DNA from: an uncultured Clostridia bacterium
GTDB lineage: Bacteria; Bacillota; Clostridia; TANB77; CAG-508
DNA: 64,000 bases
Assembly (NCBI GenBank): GCA_934101145.1
Contig: CAKOPZ010000005.1
Coordinates: 10,889 to 74,888, forward strand
Direction: 5' to 3'
A program made the position numbers and the translations under genes. The notes under the pieces were generated by a model that was given only the letters and a program-made list of their open reading frames with translations, ran no database searches and had not been told where the DNA came from. This document shows, in pieces, positions 43,038-53,722 of the stretch; positions within the stretch are counted from its first letter, which is position 1, and each line of letters begins with the position of its first letter.

Positions 43038-46000
43038 ATGGAATGGACAAAAGAACAAAGCCAAGCAATATATGAAAAGGGTTCAAATATATTGGTTGCT
43101 GCTGCTGCACGGAAGTGGTAAAACAGCGGTTTTGGTTGAGCGTATTATTCATAAAATAATTGATGATAAAGTTGATATAGATAAAATTTTGGTTGTTACA
43201 TTTACAAATGCTGCAGCGTCTGAAATGAGAGAGAGAATTCTTGATGCTATATATGAAAAATTGGAGCAAAATCCTGAAGATAGCAATTTACATAGACAAA
43301 TTACATTGCTTAATAAGGCAAGCATTTGTACAATTCACTCTTTTTGCCTTGATGTAATACGAAATAATTTTTATGAAATTGATACATCAGCAAATTTTAG
43401 AATTGGTGATACAGCAGAAATTGAGCTCTTAAAAAATGATGTGCTTGCAGATTTATTTGAAAAAAGATATGAAGAGCAAGATGAAGGATTTTTAAAGCTT
43501 GTTGAGACATATACAGGATACAGAGGAGATGAAGCTTTAGCTCAGCTTATTCTAAATATATATAAATACATACAAAGTAGTCCTTTTCCGGATAAATGGC
43601 TAGAGGGAAAAGTTGAAATGTTTAATTTGCCAGAAGATACTGATTTTTCAACTACTATATGGGGGAAGATTATTATAAATGATGCTAAAAATATTCTTGA
43701 TGAAAGTATTTTAAAACTTGAAAAGGCAAAGAACGATACTTTAAAATTTGCAGAAATGGAAAAGTATACGGCAACTTTAGAGCAAGATATTAATAATTTA
43801 AAATATGTGCAAAACAACATAGAAAATTGGGATAAAACTTATTATAATTTGCTTGATTTGAAAAAACAATGGAGCAAATGGCCAATTGATAAAAAGGTTA
43901 CACTTGACTTAAAAAACACAGTAAAAGAAATAAGAGATGGTGTAAAAAAACAAGTTGCTAAAATTAAGATAACAGAGGATTCAAAGACTGTTGTTGCTGA
44001 TATTAAGGATATGTATGCTATATTAAAAGAGCTTCAAAGAGCTGTGTTGGATTTTAGTCAGTCTTTTGCAGAAAAGAAAAAAGAAAAAAACATGATAGAC
44101 TTTAATGATATTGAGCATTTTGCATTAAAGATTTTGATAAAACATACTGAAAATGGGGAAGAGCCTTCAGAGGTTGCAAAAAAATATAGAAATAAATTTG
44201 CAGAAATTGCAATTGATGAGTATCAAGATAGTAACCTTGTGCAAGAATATATTTTAAATAGCATTTCAAATGGCAAAAATATTTTTATGGTTGGAGATGT
44301 TAAGCAAAGTATATACAGATTTAGACAGGCAAGACCAGAGCTATTTTTAGACAAATATGAAAACTATAAATTAAAGGAAAATTTTGAAGAAGATAGTGGT
44401 TTAAAAATACAATTATTCAAAAACTTTAGAAGTAGAAGCAATGTTCTTGATATTACAAATTTAGTATTTGAAGATATCATGAGCAAAGATTTAGGAGATG
44501 TTGATTACACTGAGGAAGAGTATTTGAATTATGGTGCAAATTATCCTGAGCCAGAGGAAGAATATGAGCATTATGCTGGAATTGCAGAGCTTGACATTAT
44601 TGATTTAAAAGAATCAGAAGAAAAGGATATTTACAAAGATTCTGAAGATGGACAAGATGAGCCTAAATCAGATGATACAGAAGAAGAGGAGCAAATTGAA
44701 AATGTAGTGCTTGAGGCAAGGTTTACTGCTCATAGAATTAAAGAAATTTTAGACAGTGGATATATGGTGTATGACAGGAAAAAAGGCTATAGAAAAATAA
44801 CATACAAGGATATATGTGTTTTGCTAAGGGCTACATCTACAATGGCGCCAATATATGAAAAAGAGATAGCAGACCTTGATTTACCTGTGTTTAGTGATAC
44901 ATCTAGCACATATCTTGACTCTATGGAAGTTCAGATAATTATGTCTCTTTTAAAAATAATTGATAACCCAATGCAAGATATACCACTTGTTACAGTGCTT
45001 AGATCAAGCATTTACGGATTTAAAGATAATGAACTTATACAAATTCGTCTTGCTGATAAAAATTCTACATTTTATGAGGCTATGATAAAGGCTAAGCTTG
45101 TTGTAGATGAAAAATTAAAAGCAAAAATAATAAAAGTTGAAGAAGAATTAAATAATTGGAGAAGAGAAGAAGAATATTTGCCACTTGATGAATTAATATG
45201 GAAAATTTATATGGATACAGGCTTTTACCACTATGTTTCATTGCTTACAAATGGAGATTTAAGGCAGGCTAATTTGAAATTGCTTTTTGAAAAAGCAAAA
45301 CAATACGAAAAAGCAAGTTTTAAAGGTTTATTTAATTTTATAAATTTCATAGATAAAGTTAAGACAAGCAGTGGAGATATGGGAAGTGCAAAACTTATAG
45401 GCGAAAGTGAAAATGTAATTAGAATAATGAGTATTCACAAAAGTAAGGGACTTGAATTTCCTGTTGTTTTCTTATGTGGTACTGGCAAAAAGTTTAATTT
45501 GCAGGATTTAAACAATTCTATTTTATTGCATCAAGATATTGGAATTGGTCCAAAATATATAGATAAAGATAGAAAAATTGAATATAATACTATTGCACAA
45601 GAAGCAATAAAAATTCAATCAAAAAAAGAGACAATTTCAGAGGAAATGAGAGTTCTTTATGTTGCTTTAACTCGTGCAAAGGAAAAGCTTATTATTACAG
45701 GGCTTTCAAAAGATTTGCAAAAATCATTAAATGAAAAAGAACAGTTACTTGAAATATATAAAAAAGAAGGTAAAATAAATTTTTCATTAGTTGGAAAATA
45801 TGTATCATATCTTGATTGGATTGAGCTTGTATATTTAAAAAACAAAGAAAATATTGATAGCATAATTGAACTAAATGAGTATAAAAAAAGTAAGTTTTTA
45901 AAAGAAATACATACAGAAGAAAAAGAAACAATTGATGTGCAAAAAATGTTAAAAGAACATGCAGAAACAGAAGAAGAAAAGAAAATGAGAGAGCAAATTG

Positions 46001-46677
46001 AAGAAAAGCTAAAATACAAATATCAATATGCATGCGAAAGGGAAGTTCCAACTAAAACATCTGTAACTAAATTAAAACAAATGCAAGAGGATGAAAATGA
46101 AAAAGATATAGAGGATTTATTGGAAGAAAAAGATAGAGTAGTGCAACTTACACAAATTCCTAAATTTATGGAAGAAAAGCAAAAACTTACTCCTATGCAA
46201 AAAGGAACGCTTATGCATTTGTGTGTGCAAAAACTTGATAAAAAACAGGAATACTCTAGAGAAAATATAATAGAATTTGTAAGTAGGCTTTTGGAAGATG
46301 GAATTATAAGTGAAAATGAAAAACAAGCAATTAACATCGATGTGCTATATAAATATACAAAATCTGACTTATTTGCAAGTTTAAAATCTGCAAAGCAAAT
46401 TTGCAAAGAACAACCATTTTATATAAATATTCCTGCAAAAAATATATATGATGATGCAAATGATGAAATGATTTTGGTTCAGGGAATTATAGATTTATAT
46501 TATATAAATGACAAAGATGAACTTATTCTTGTGGATTATAAAACAGATTATATTCCAAAAGGAAAAGAGATAAATCTTGAAGAAAAATATAGAGTTCAAC
46601 TTGATTTATATAAGAAAGCACTAGAAAATTCGCTAAAAAGAAAGGTTGACAAGGCAATGATTTATGCTTTATCATAA
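43038..46677 (+). pseudogene. addA: Helicase-nuclease subunit AddA, frame broken near the start
   Basis: From the ATG at 43038 the frame reads MEWTKEQSQAIYEKGSNILVAAAA, then an extra C (43110) before GGAAGTGGT disrupts the Walker A GSGKT. From there the frame continues intact to 46677. The DNA reads GCTGCA-C-GGAAGT. Without it AddA would be 1212 residues with all UvrD/Rep-type motifs (TFTNAAASEMRERI, DEYQDSN, GDVKQSIYRFRQA, SIHKSKGLEFPVVF, LYVALTRAKEKL) and the C-terminal RecB-type nuclease (LVDYKTD). AddAB processes double-strand breaks for recombination. addB is not in the window. The GTG at 43027 keeps the second frame open but gives an N terminus unlike AddA. Confidence 0.9.
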
Positions 46678-46773
46678 ATATATATTGAAAAATATTAAAA
46701 TTAATGATATAAATTTGTAAACATATGAAAAGTATATTGCTTTTAAGGAAAAAGCGGGAGGGATAAAACATTT

Positions 46774-47901
46774 ATGAAGATAAAAAAAGAAATTATATTA
46801 ATTATAGGACTAATCGTTATTTTATGTTTTGTAATTGCAGCTGTCAAAATAAAAGAAAATAGAAAAAAGGCACTTGTTGACAAAAAAACAAATATATATA
46901 TTGCATTAGGTTCAGGAAAGGATAATTTCTTAGAAGACGATGAGGTTAAAAATATAATAAAAAATAGATATGGATTAAATGTTACATATGATAATTGGAG
47001 CAATTCTAAGCTGATAAAAGAGAGCCTTGTTAGAAAAAATGGAAGTGGATATGATGCAATGTTTACTTCAGATGAAAGATATTATGAGTATTATAAACAG
47101 CCAGCAGATGAAGCAAAAGGAGAGGCTCAGAGAAATACTGTATATAAAGGCGGAAAAACACTAAACACGCCAATTGTAATATATACATGGGATACGATGA
47201 TAGATACTTTATTAAATGAAAAAATTATAACAGCCCATAACGATGTTTATTATATAACAGATATGAGTAAATTGCTTGGATATATATCAGAAGAAAAGAA
47301 ATGGTCTGAACTTGGTATTGAAGGAAACGAAAACAAAGTTACTGTTGAGACAAAAGATCCAAAAGAGTATGCACTTGGAGAAAAATATTATGAGTTATTA
47401 CTTTATACAATGTGTGGAGAAAATGTGACAAATGAGACAGTAGACCAGACTTTGCCAAATTTAAAAGAATTATACAAAAAGACAACTCATACAACAAGTG
47501 GAACAAATTTGTTTAAAAGTTTTATACAAGCGGGTTCTTCTAAAAAAGCTATGATTGCTGATTATGAAAAAAGTATAATTCAATATGCATATCAAAATCC
47601 TGAGGACTGGGAAAAAATAAAGGATAAGGTGAAAATATTATATCCAACACCTACAATATGGACTTCACATTGTATTGCAACATTCACAGAAAACGGCAAT
47701 AAATTTTATGAAGCTTTAACTGATAAAGATGTAGAACAAATTGCTTGGAATAAATATGGATTTAGAACAGCTACAACTGGTGTGAGCTATGATGTTACAC
47801 AACTTGGTATAACTGGAATTCCACAAACAATAGACAGCACAGCGTTTTCTATTAAAATGGATTTATATGAGAAAATGATGAATAGTATTGAGAATGATTA
47901 A
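46774..47901 (+). CDS. Membrane-anchored solute-binding-like protein
   Basis: This 375-residue protein has an N-terminal helix (about 5-24) without a lipobox Cys, so it is anchored by an uncleaved helix. The rest has the alternating pattern of an extracellular solute-binding fold (NIYIALGSGKDNF, GLNVTYDNWSNSKLIKESLVRKNGSGYDAMFTSDERYYEY, TLNTPIVIYTWDTMID, ...MIADYEKSIIQYAYQNPEDW). No permease or ATPase is adjacent, so transport is uncertain and a receptor role is equally possible. Terminator at 47905. Confidence 0.6.
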   Translation: MKIKKEIILIIGLIVILCFVIAAVKIKENRKKALVDKKTNIYIALGSGKDNFLEDDEVKNIIKNRYGLNVTYDNWSNSKLIKESLVRKNGSGYDAMFTSDERYYEYYKQPADEAKGEAQRNTVYKGGKTLNTPIVIYTWDTMIDTLLNEKIITAHNDVYYITDMSKLLGYISEEKKWSELGIEGNENKVTVETKDPKEYALGEKYYELLLYTMCGENVTNETVDQTLPNLKELYKKTTHTTSGTNLFKSFIQAGSSKKAMIADYEKSIIQYAYQNPEDWEKIKDKVKILYPTPTIWTSHCIATFTENGNKFYEALTDKDVEQIAWNKYGFRTATTGVSYDVTQLGITGIPQTIDSTAFSIKMDLYEKMMNSIEND

Positions 47902-47904
47902 GAA

Positions 47905-47943
47905 AAAAGAGATTTGAGTTTAAAATAGCTCAAATCTCTTTTT
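47905..47943. terminator. Bidirectional terminator
   Basis: AAAAAGAGATTTGAG / CTCAAATCTCTTTTT, 15-bp stem, ten-base loop, between convergent genes. Confidence 0.9.
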
Positions 47944-47953
47944 GTGGTAGTAA

Positions 47954-48247
47954 TTAGTTTGAAATTTCATTCGAAGATGAAATAAGTGTATTTAAAACTG
48001 TTTGAATACGGTCTAAAGATTCGTTTTGCATATACTCTATATTCATATTTGCATTTTCCTGAATGGTGTTATCTAATCTATCGTAGAAATGTGTAAATGA
48101 TCTATACAAAAATACAGAAAAGCCAATTATGGAAATCAAGCATAATACAAATATTATATTTAATGCTCTTCCATCATCTTTTACGGGAATAGAACATATA
48201 TATTTTATTTTTTGAGTAAAACTTAATTTTTTAAATTCTTTATTCAT
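47954..48247 (-). CDS. Small membrane protein of unknown function
   Basis: This is a 97-residue protein: a basic cytoplasmic N terminus (NKEFKKLSFTQKIKYICSIPVKDDGR), one membrane helix (about 29-48), and an extracellular helical segment rich in Asn and Ser (YDRLDNTIQENANMNIEYMQNESLDRIQTVLNT...) that looks coiled-coil. The extracellular part begins like the sensor region of a chemoreceptor or diguanylate cyclase but stops after 50 residues. AGAAGGT precedes the ATG. No family recognised. Confidence 0.6.
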   Translation of the reverse strand: MNKEFKKLSFTQKIKYICSIPVKDDGRALNIIFVLCLISIIGFSVFLYRSFTHFYDRLDNTIQENANMNIEYMQNESLDRIQTVLNTLISSSNEISN

Positions 48248-48323
48248 ATTTATACCTTCTCAAATTTTTTCTGATACGATTATATATATAAAAATGGTCG
48301 CTGTCAATAGAAATTTGAAAGCC

Positions 48324-48352
48324 TTGATTAATTAAATAATTTGATATATAAT
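48324..48352 (+). promoter_or_regulatory. Promoter of dnaE
   Basis: TTGATT, 17 bases, TATAAT. Confidence 0.65.
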
Positions 48353-48386
48353 TGCATTCAAGCAATTAATGAGAGGAGCAATAAAA

Positions 48387-51300
48387 GTGGGAGATTTTGT
48401 GCATTTACATATTCATAGTGAGTTTAGTTTACTTGATGGAGCAAATAGAATAAAGGATTTGCCAGTAAGGGCAAAGGAACTTGGAATGGATGCAATAGCG
48501 ATTACAGACCATGGTGTTATGTTTGGTGCAATTGATTTTTATAAGGCTTGTATGGCAAATGGAGTTAAGCCAATTATTGGATGTGAAGTATATGTTGCTC
48601 CAAGGGATAGATCCGATAAAGACCCTAACATAGACAGCAAATATAATCACTTGATATTGCTTGCAAAAAACAATGAAGGATATAAAAATCTTTCAAAACT
48701 TGTTTCTTTAAGCTGGACAGAAGGATTTTACTATAAACCACGTATTGATAAAGAAATACTAGAGAAATATCATGAAAATTTGATTTGTTGTAGTGCTTGC
48801 CTAGCAGGAGAAGTAAACCAAGCGATTTTAAAGGGAGATATGGGAGAAGCGGAAAAAGTTGCTCTTTGGTTTAAAAATTTATTTGGAAAAGATTATTATT
48901 TAGAAGTTCAAAATAATGGTGTTAAAGAACAAGTTTTGGTAAATCAAAAGCTTGTTGAGCTTTCTAGAAAACTTGATATTCCGCTTGTTGCAACAAATGA
49001 TGCGCATTATTTAAAAAGAGAAGATGCATATAATCACGAAGTTTTGTTGTGTATACAAACAGGAAAACGTATGACAGATGATGACAGAATGAAGTTTGAA
49101 ACAGATGAATTATATGTTAAATCTCCAGATGAAATGATTGAATATTTTAAAAATATTCCAGATGCAATAGAAAATACTGTTAAAATTGCAAATGAATGTA
49201 ATGTTACATTTGAGTTTGGACACACAATTTTGCCAAATTATGATGTGCCAGAGGGATTTGAAACACATTATGATTATTTAAAAAAATTAACAGAAGATGG
49301 AATTGTTAAAAGATATGGAGAAAATCCATCACAGGAAATTATTGAGAGAAAAGATTACGAACTTGGAGTAATTAACAAAATGGGATATGTAGATTATTTC
49401 TTGATTGTGTGGGATTATATAAATTATGCAAAATCAAATGGAATACCAGTTGGACCAGGACGTGGTTCAGGAGCAGGTTCAATTGTAGCATATGCAATTG
49501 GGATAACAGACATTGATCCAATCAAATATAGTCTACTTTTTGAAAGATTTTTGAATCCAGAGAGAATTAGCATGCCAGATTTTGACGTTGATTTCTGTTA
49601 TGAAAGAAGACAAGAAGTAATTGATTATGTTGGAAGAAAATATGGACAAGACCATGTTTCACAGATTATTACATTTGGTACAATGTCTGCAAGAATGGTA
49701 ATAAGAGATGTTGGAAGAGCACTTGATTTAGCATATTCAGAAGCAGATAGACTTGCTAAAATGATACCAAATGAACTGCATATTACAATAAAAAAAGCTA
49801 TGGAGCAAAACAAGGAACTTGCAAATGAATATGAGCAAAATCCAGAAATAAAGAAATTACTTGATATTGCAATGGCTTTAGAAGGAATGCCAAGACAGGC
49901 TTCAACACATGCTTGTGGAATTGTTATTACAAAAGAGCCAGTTGATACATATGTTCCACTATATTCTCGTGAAGGTACAATTTCAACACAATATATTATG
50001 ACAACACTTGAAGAGCTTGGCCTTTTAAAAATGGACTTCTTAGGCTTACGAACATTAACAGTTATACAAGATACAAAGGATTTAGTAAAGAAAACTCAAG
50101 GAATAGATGTTGAGTTTGATAAAAATATGAATGATCCAAAAGTATATAAACAATGGCAAGAAGGAACATCTGTTGGAATTTTCCAATTTGAAAGCCAAGG
50201 GATGACAAACTTTATGAAGGAACTTAAGCCAGACTGTTTGGAAGATATAATAGCTGGTGTATCACTTTATCGTCCAGGACCAATGGATCAAATACCAAGA
50301 TACATTGCAAATAAAAAAGACCCAGAACATGCAGTATACACACATCCATCACTAAAACCTATTTTAAATGTTACATATGGATGTATGGTTTATCAAGAAC
50401 AAGTTATGCAAATTGTTAGGGACCTTGCAGGATATTCACTTGGAAGAGCGGATCTTGTAAGACGTGCAATGGGTAAGAAAAAGCTTGAAGTAATGGCAAA
50501 AGAGCGTGAGATATTTATACATGGTCAGGTTGATGAAAATGGAAAAATTGTTGTTCCTGGATGTGTACGAAATGGAATTGACGAGAAATCTGCAAATACA
50601 ATTTTTGATGAAATGGCAGAGTTTGCAAAATATGCATTTAACAAATCTCATGCTGCTGCATATGCAGTACTTTCGTATCAAACAGCATATTTAAAAACAT
50701 ATTATCCTGCTGAATTTATGGCAGCTATGTTAAACAGCTTCTTAGGAAATCTAGATAAAATTCCAGCATATGTTGATGAATGTAAAAGATTAAATATTGA
50801 AATATTGAAACCTGATATTAATAAAAGTTATACAAGGTTTACAGTTGATGATGGAAAAATTCGTTTTGGACTTGGAAGTATAAAAAATGTTGGAATAGCA
50901 GCAGTTGATGCAATTGTATCAGAAAGAGAAAAAAATGGAGATTACAAAGACTTTTCAGATTTTTGTGAGAGAATAAAAGATGCATCTGTAAATAAAAAAT
51001 GTGTAGAGAGTCTTATAAAAGCAGGAGCATGTGATTCATTTGAACAAACAAGAAGTACACTTATGGAATCATATGAAGCAATAATTGATATGATTGCAGA
51101 TAGTGGAAAAAAGAATTTTGATGGACAAGTGAGCATGTTTGATTTAGGTGGAAGCAATGAAGACCAAAAAGAAATGAAGGAATTAAAATATACATATAAA
51201 ATAATGCCAGAATATTCTGAAAAGGAATTGCTTTCAATGGAAAAGGAAATGATAGGACTATACATATCAGGACATCCACTTGATGAATTAAGAGCAGAGA

Positions 51301-51926
51301 TAGAAAAACAAACAAATATAAATACATATCAAATGCGAGAACTATCACAGGTAAAATCAGATGATGAGCTTAGTGATGAGGCAAGGCTACAAATGATAGA
51401 ACAAAATCAAATGGTTCAAAGTTCTGGTGCAAATGCAATACAAGATGGTGCACAAGTAAAATATGCAGGAATTATTACAAGCATAAAAAAGAAATTTACA
51501 AAAAGTAATAGAATTATGGCTTTTGTAACAGTCGAGGATTTATATGGTCCAACAGAGATTATAGTGTTTGAAAATTGTTATCAAAATTGCTCAAGCATAT
51601 TGTTTGTAGATAATATAGTTCTTGTTGATGGAAGATTAAGTGTAAGAGAAGATGAAGATACAAAAATTGTTGCAAGAGAAATAAAAGAATTTGGCCCAGA
51701 AAAGAGAAGAATGTTATCACTTAATATTACAGATTTAGATGATGAAACAAAAGAAAAACTTAGAGGAGCAATTAAATTTTTTACAGGAGAGCTTAATAAT
51801 ATTCAACTTGAGATTGTAAATGGAGAAAGAAAAGATATGGCAGGAGGAATATATTTAACAAAAGAAATTGAAAATGAATTTAAAAATTTAATTGGCGATG
51901 AAAGAGTTGAGATTATTGAAAAGTAG
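48387..51926 (+). CDS. dnaE: DNA polymerase III alpha subunit DnaE
   Basis: This is a 1179-residue C-family polymerase. I choose the GTG at 48387 (GAGAGGAG eight to ten bases upstream) over the ATG at 48369, because the family begins DFVHLHIHSEFSLLDG. The PHP domain (about 1-270) is followed by the polymerase core with GPGRGSGAGSIVAYA and the catalytic carboxylates in MPDFDVDFCYERR, the fingers (KYAFNKSHAAAYA), a helix-hairpin-helix/beta-binding region, and a C-terminal OB domain (KYAGIITSIKKKFTKSNRIMAFVTVED). It is the DnaE1-like long form. A short L21-leader-like stretch follows. Confidence 0.95.
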   Translation: MGDFVHLHIHSEFSLLDGANRIKDLPVRAKELGMDAIAITDHGVMFGAIDFYKACMANGVKPIIGCEVYVAPRDRSDKDPNIDSKYNHLILLAKNNEGYKNLSKLVSLSWTEGFYYKPRIDKEILEKYHENLICCSACLAGEVNQAILKGDMGEAEKVALWFKNLFGKDYYLEVQNNGVKEQVLVNQKLVELSRKLDIPLVATNDAHYLKREDAYNHEVLLCIQTGKRMTDDDRMKFETDELYVKSPDEMIEYFKNIPDAIENTVKIANECNVTFEFGHTILPNYDVPEGFETHYDYLKKLTEDGIVKRYGENPSQEIIERKDYELGVINKMGYVDYFLIVWDYINYAKSNGIPVGPGRGSGAGSIVAYAIGITDIDPIKYSLLFERFLNPERISMPDFDVDFCYERRQEVIDYVGRKYGQDHVSQIITFGTMSARMVIRDVGRALDLAYSEADRLAKMIPNELHITIKKAMEQNKELANEYEQNPEIKKLLDIAMALEGMPRQASTHACGIVITKEPVDTYVPLYSREGTISTQYIMTTLEELGLLKMDFLGLRTLTVIQDTKDLVKKTQGIDVEFDKNMNDPKVYKQWQEGTSVGIFQFESQGMTNFMKELKPDCLEDIIAGVSLYRPGPMDQIPRYIANKKDPEHAVYTHPSLKPILNVTYGCMVYQEQVMQIVRDLAGYSLGRADLVRRAMGKKKLEVMAKEREIFIHGQVDENGKIVVPGCVRNGIDEKSANTIFDEMAEFAKYAFNKSHAAAYAVLSYQTAYLKTYYPAEFMAAMLNSFLGNLDKIPAYVDECKRLNIEILKPDINKSYTRFTVDDGKIRFGLGSIKNVGIAAVDAIVSEREKNGDYKDFSDFCERIKDASVNKKCVESLIKAGACDSFEQTRSTLMESYEAIIDMIADSGKKNFDGQVSMFDLGGSNEDQKEMKELKYTYKIMPEYSEKELLSMEKEMIGLYISGHPLDELRAEIEKQTNINTYQMRELSQVKSDDELSDEARLQMIEQNQMVQSSGANAIQDGAQVKYAGIITSIKKKFTKSNRIMAFVTVEDLYGPTEIIVFENCYQNCSSILFVDNIVLVDGRLSVREDEDTKIVAREIKEFGPEKRRMLSLNITDLDDETKEKLRGAIKFFTGELNNIQLEIVNGERKDMAGGIYLTKEIENEFKNLIGDERVEIIEK

Positions 51927-51929
51927 GGC

Positions 51930-52055
51930 TTGACAAGGATGGTAGGTATATGATAAAATATTTACCTGTAAGCCGCCTGGGTCGGGTATGAAATGTTAGT
52001 TTTGAGCTAACTACCTAGTATTTTATGCTTAGCGAGTATACATATAAGAGGAGGT
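51930..52055 (+). promoter_or_regulatory. Probable ribosomal protein L21 leader
   Basis: The 137-bp gap before rplU has a GC-richer, structured centre: GGTAGGTA..TACCTG, GCCGCCTGGGTCGGG and GTTAGTTTTGAGCTAAC (a 6-bp hairpin), then TACTCGC-like repeats. A TTGACA (51929-51934) with TGATAA/TAAAAT about 17 bases on can be its promoter. Autoregulatory L21 leaders are known in Firmicutes. Assignment rests on position and structure only. Confidence 0.5.
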
Positions 52056-52063
52056 GTACTTAA

Positions 52064-52456
52064 ATGTACGCAATTATTGAAAGCTGTGGAAGACAATACA
52101 AAGTATCAGAAGGAGATGTAGTTTTCTTCGAAAAATTAGATGTTGAAGAAGGAAAGAAAATAACATTTGATAATGTTGTTTTAGTATCTGATGATAAAAA
52201 AGTAGAAGTAGGTGCTCCATATGTAAAAGGTGTAAAGGTTGAAGGTAAAGTAGTTGCACACGGTAAACACAAAAAAATTATCGTTTACAAATACAAAGCT
52301 AAAAAGAACTATAGAAGAACACAAGGACATAGACAACCATACACAAAAATTGAAATTACAAAAATAAAAACACCTGCAGAGAAAGCTGAAAAAACTGCAG
52401 AAAAGAAAACAACTGCAACAAAAACAGCAAGCAAAAAAGCAGAAGTTAAAGAATAA
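52064..52456 (+). CDS. rplU: Ribosomal protein bL21
   Basis: This is a 130-residue protein. The first 103 residues are a normal L21 ([18 protein letters not shown]..., [28 protein letters not shown]). The last 27 are a Lys/Ala/Thr-rich tail of the pattern [21 protein letters not shown], absent from the standard protein. GAGGAGGTG precedes the ATG. It is followed 74 bases later by rpmA with no gene between. Confidence 0.96.
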   Translation: MYAIIESCGRQYKVSEGDVVFFEKLDVEEGKKITFDNVVLVSDDKKVEVGAPYVKGVKVEGKVVAHGKHKKIIVYKYKAKKNYRRTQGHRQPYTKIEITKIKTPAEKAEKTAEKKTTATKTASKKAEVKE

Positions 52457-52530
52457 TTTTTGGTTTAAATGGCAGTATTGCCAAAGAGATTTTATAAAAT
52501 ATTTTGACATAAACGAAAGGAGTGAGATAA

Positions 52531-52809
52531 ATGGCTCATAAGAAAGGTCAAGGTAGTGTTAAGAACGGTAGAGACAGTGAGTCTAAGCGTTTAGGTCTTA
52601 AAAGAGCAGACGGACAAATCGTTCCAGCTGGTAACATCTTAGTAAGACAAAGAGGAACAAAATTCCACCCAGGTACAAACGTAGGTATCGGAAGCGATGA
52701 TACACTATATGCAAAAGTAACTGGTAGAGTTAAATTTGAAAGACTTGGAAGAGATAAAAAACAAGTTAGCGTTTATCCAGTAGAGGAAGTTGCTTCTACA
52801 GAAAAATAG
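52531..52809 (+). CDS. rpmA: Ribosomal protein bL27
   Basis: This 92-residue protein starts directly at [22 protein letters not shown]. Most Firmicutes L27 carry a nine-residue N-terminal extension (ending FFA) that the protease Prp removes. Here that extension is absent, and so is the prp gene that normally lies between rplU and rpmA. AAAGGAG lies nine bases before the ATG and no upstream in-frame start is available to add it. Confidence 0.96.
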   Translation: MAHKKGQGSVKNGRDSESKRLGLKRADGQIVPAGNILVRQRGTKFHPGTNVGIGSDDTLYAKVTGRVKFERLGRDKKQVSVYPVEEVASTEK

Positions 52810-52817
52810 AAACGTTT

Positions 52818-52853
52818 AAAAGATTGCATTTTATAACAATGCAATCTTTTTTT
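52818..52853 (+). terminator. Intrinsic terminator after rpmA
   Basis: AAAGATTGCATT / AATGCAATCTTTTTTT, 12-bp stem, seven- to eight-base loop. Confidence 0.9.
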
Positions 52854-52885
52854 GGTACTTTTTGGGGGAGGACTAAAAAATATCG

Positions 52886-53653
52886 TTAGGGGTTAGAACT
52901 TTTTGAGTTAGTCCCAAAAGGTTCCATTAAATCAGACATAGAGTATAAGCCATTCTTTTTATTTATTATAAAACGGGCTGCAAGAACTGCTCCTTCTGCA
53001 TAAATTCTTCTTGAATAAGATGTGTGTTTTATTTCGATTGATTCATTTTCACCTAAAAATAAAACTTCATGTTCTCCAATTACATTTCCACCTCTTACAC
53101 TTGAAAATCCAATTTCATTTTTTTCTCTTGCACAGTGTGATATATGCCTATCAAATATATATGTATATTTATTGTTACATGCAGAGTTGATCTCATCTGC
53201 TAAGAAAAGCGCTGTACCACTTGGTGCATCCTTTTTTTCTTTATGATGTTTTTCTATAATTTCTATATCCATATCAGAAAGAAGAGGAGACATTTGTTTT
53301 AAAATTTTTCCAATCAAATGAATATTATATGACATATTTGATGCTTTAAATATTGGAATTGCTTGTGAATATTCTAATATTTTACTATTTTCCGCATCTG
53401 TAAATCCAGTAGTAGCAATAACTACAGGAATAAGATGACATGTTGCGTAATCAAGAATTGCAAGACTTGCCTTAGGGATGGAAAAATCTATAATTACATC
53501 TGGCTTTTCTATTATATCATCAAGATATGCTAAGGTTATATCTGAATCTCTATCAACTTCATACTTTACATTTACATCTGAAAGTGTAGAGATATATTTA
53601 TTTACTTCTGTTCCCATTTTGCCATAAGCACCATTTATCAAAACATTTATCAT
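52886..53653 (-). CDS. dapB: 4-hydroxy-tetrahydrodipicolinate reductase
   Basis: This 255-residue protein starts at the ATG at 53653, seven bases after AGGAGG. The N-terminal nucleotide-binding motif is NGAYGKMG; the catalytic HHKEKKDAPSGTA segment holds the His and Lys. The C-terminal GL-type tetramerisation region ends shortly after. It reduces HTPA in the lysine/diaminopimelate pathway, which supplies peptidoglycan and spore dipicolinate. It is the last gene of the minus-strand asd-dapA-HD-dapB group. Confidence 0.95.
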   Translation of the reverse strand: MINVLINGAYGKMGTEVNKYISTLSDVNVKYEVDRDSDITLAYLDDIIEKPDVIIDFSIPKASLAILDYATCHLIPVVIATTGFTDAENSKILEYSQAIPIFKASNMSYNIHLIGKILKQMSPLLSDMDIEIIEKHHKEKKDAPSGTALFLADEINSACNNKYTYIFDRHISHCAREKNEIGFSSVRGGNVIGEHEVLFLGENESIEIKHTSYSRRIYAEGAVLAARFIINKKNGLYSMSDLMEPFGTNSKSSNP

Positions 53654-53722
53654 ATACAAACCTCCTAAAAAGAAAAGAGATATGAACTAAGCCATATCTC
53701 TATAAATATATTCACATAAAAT

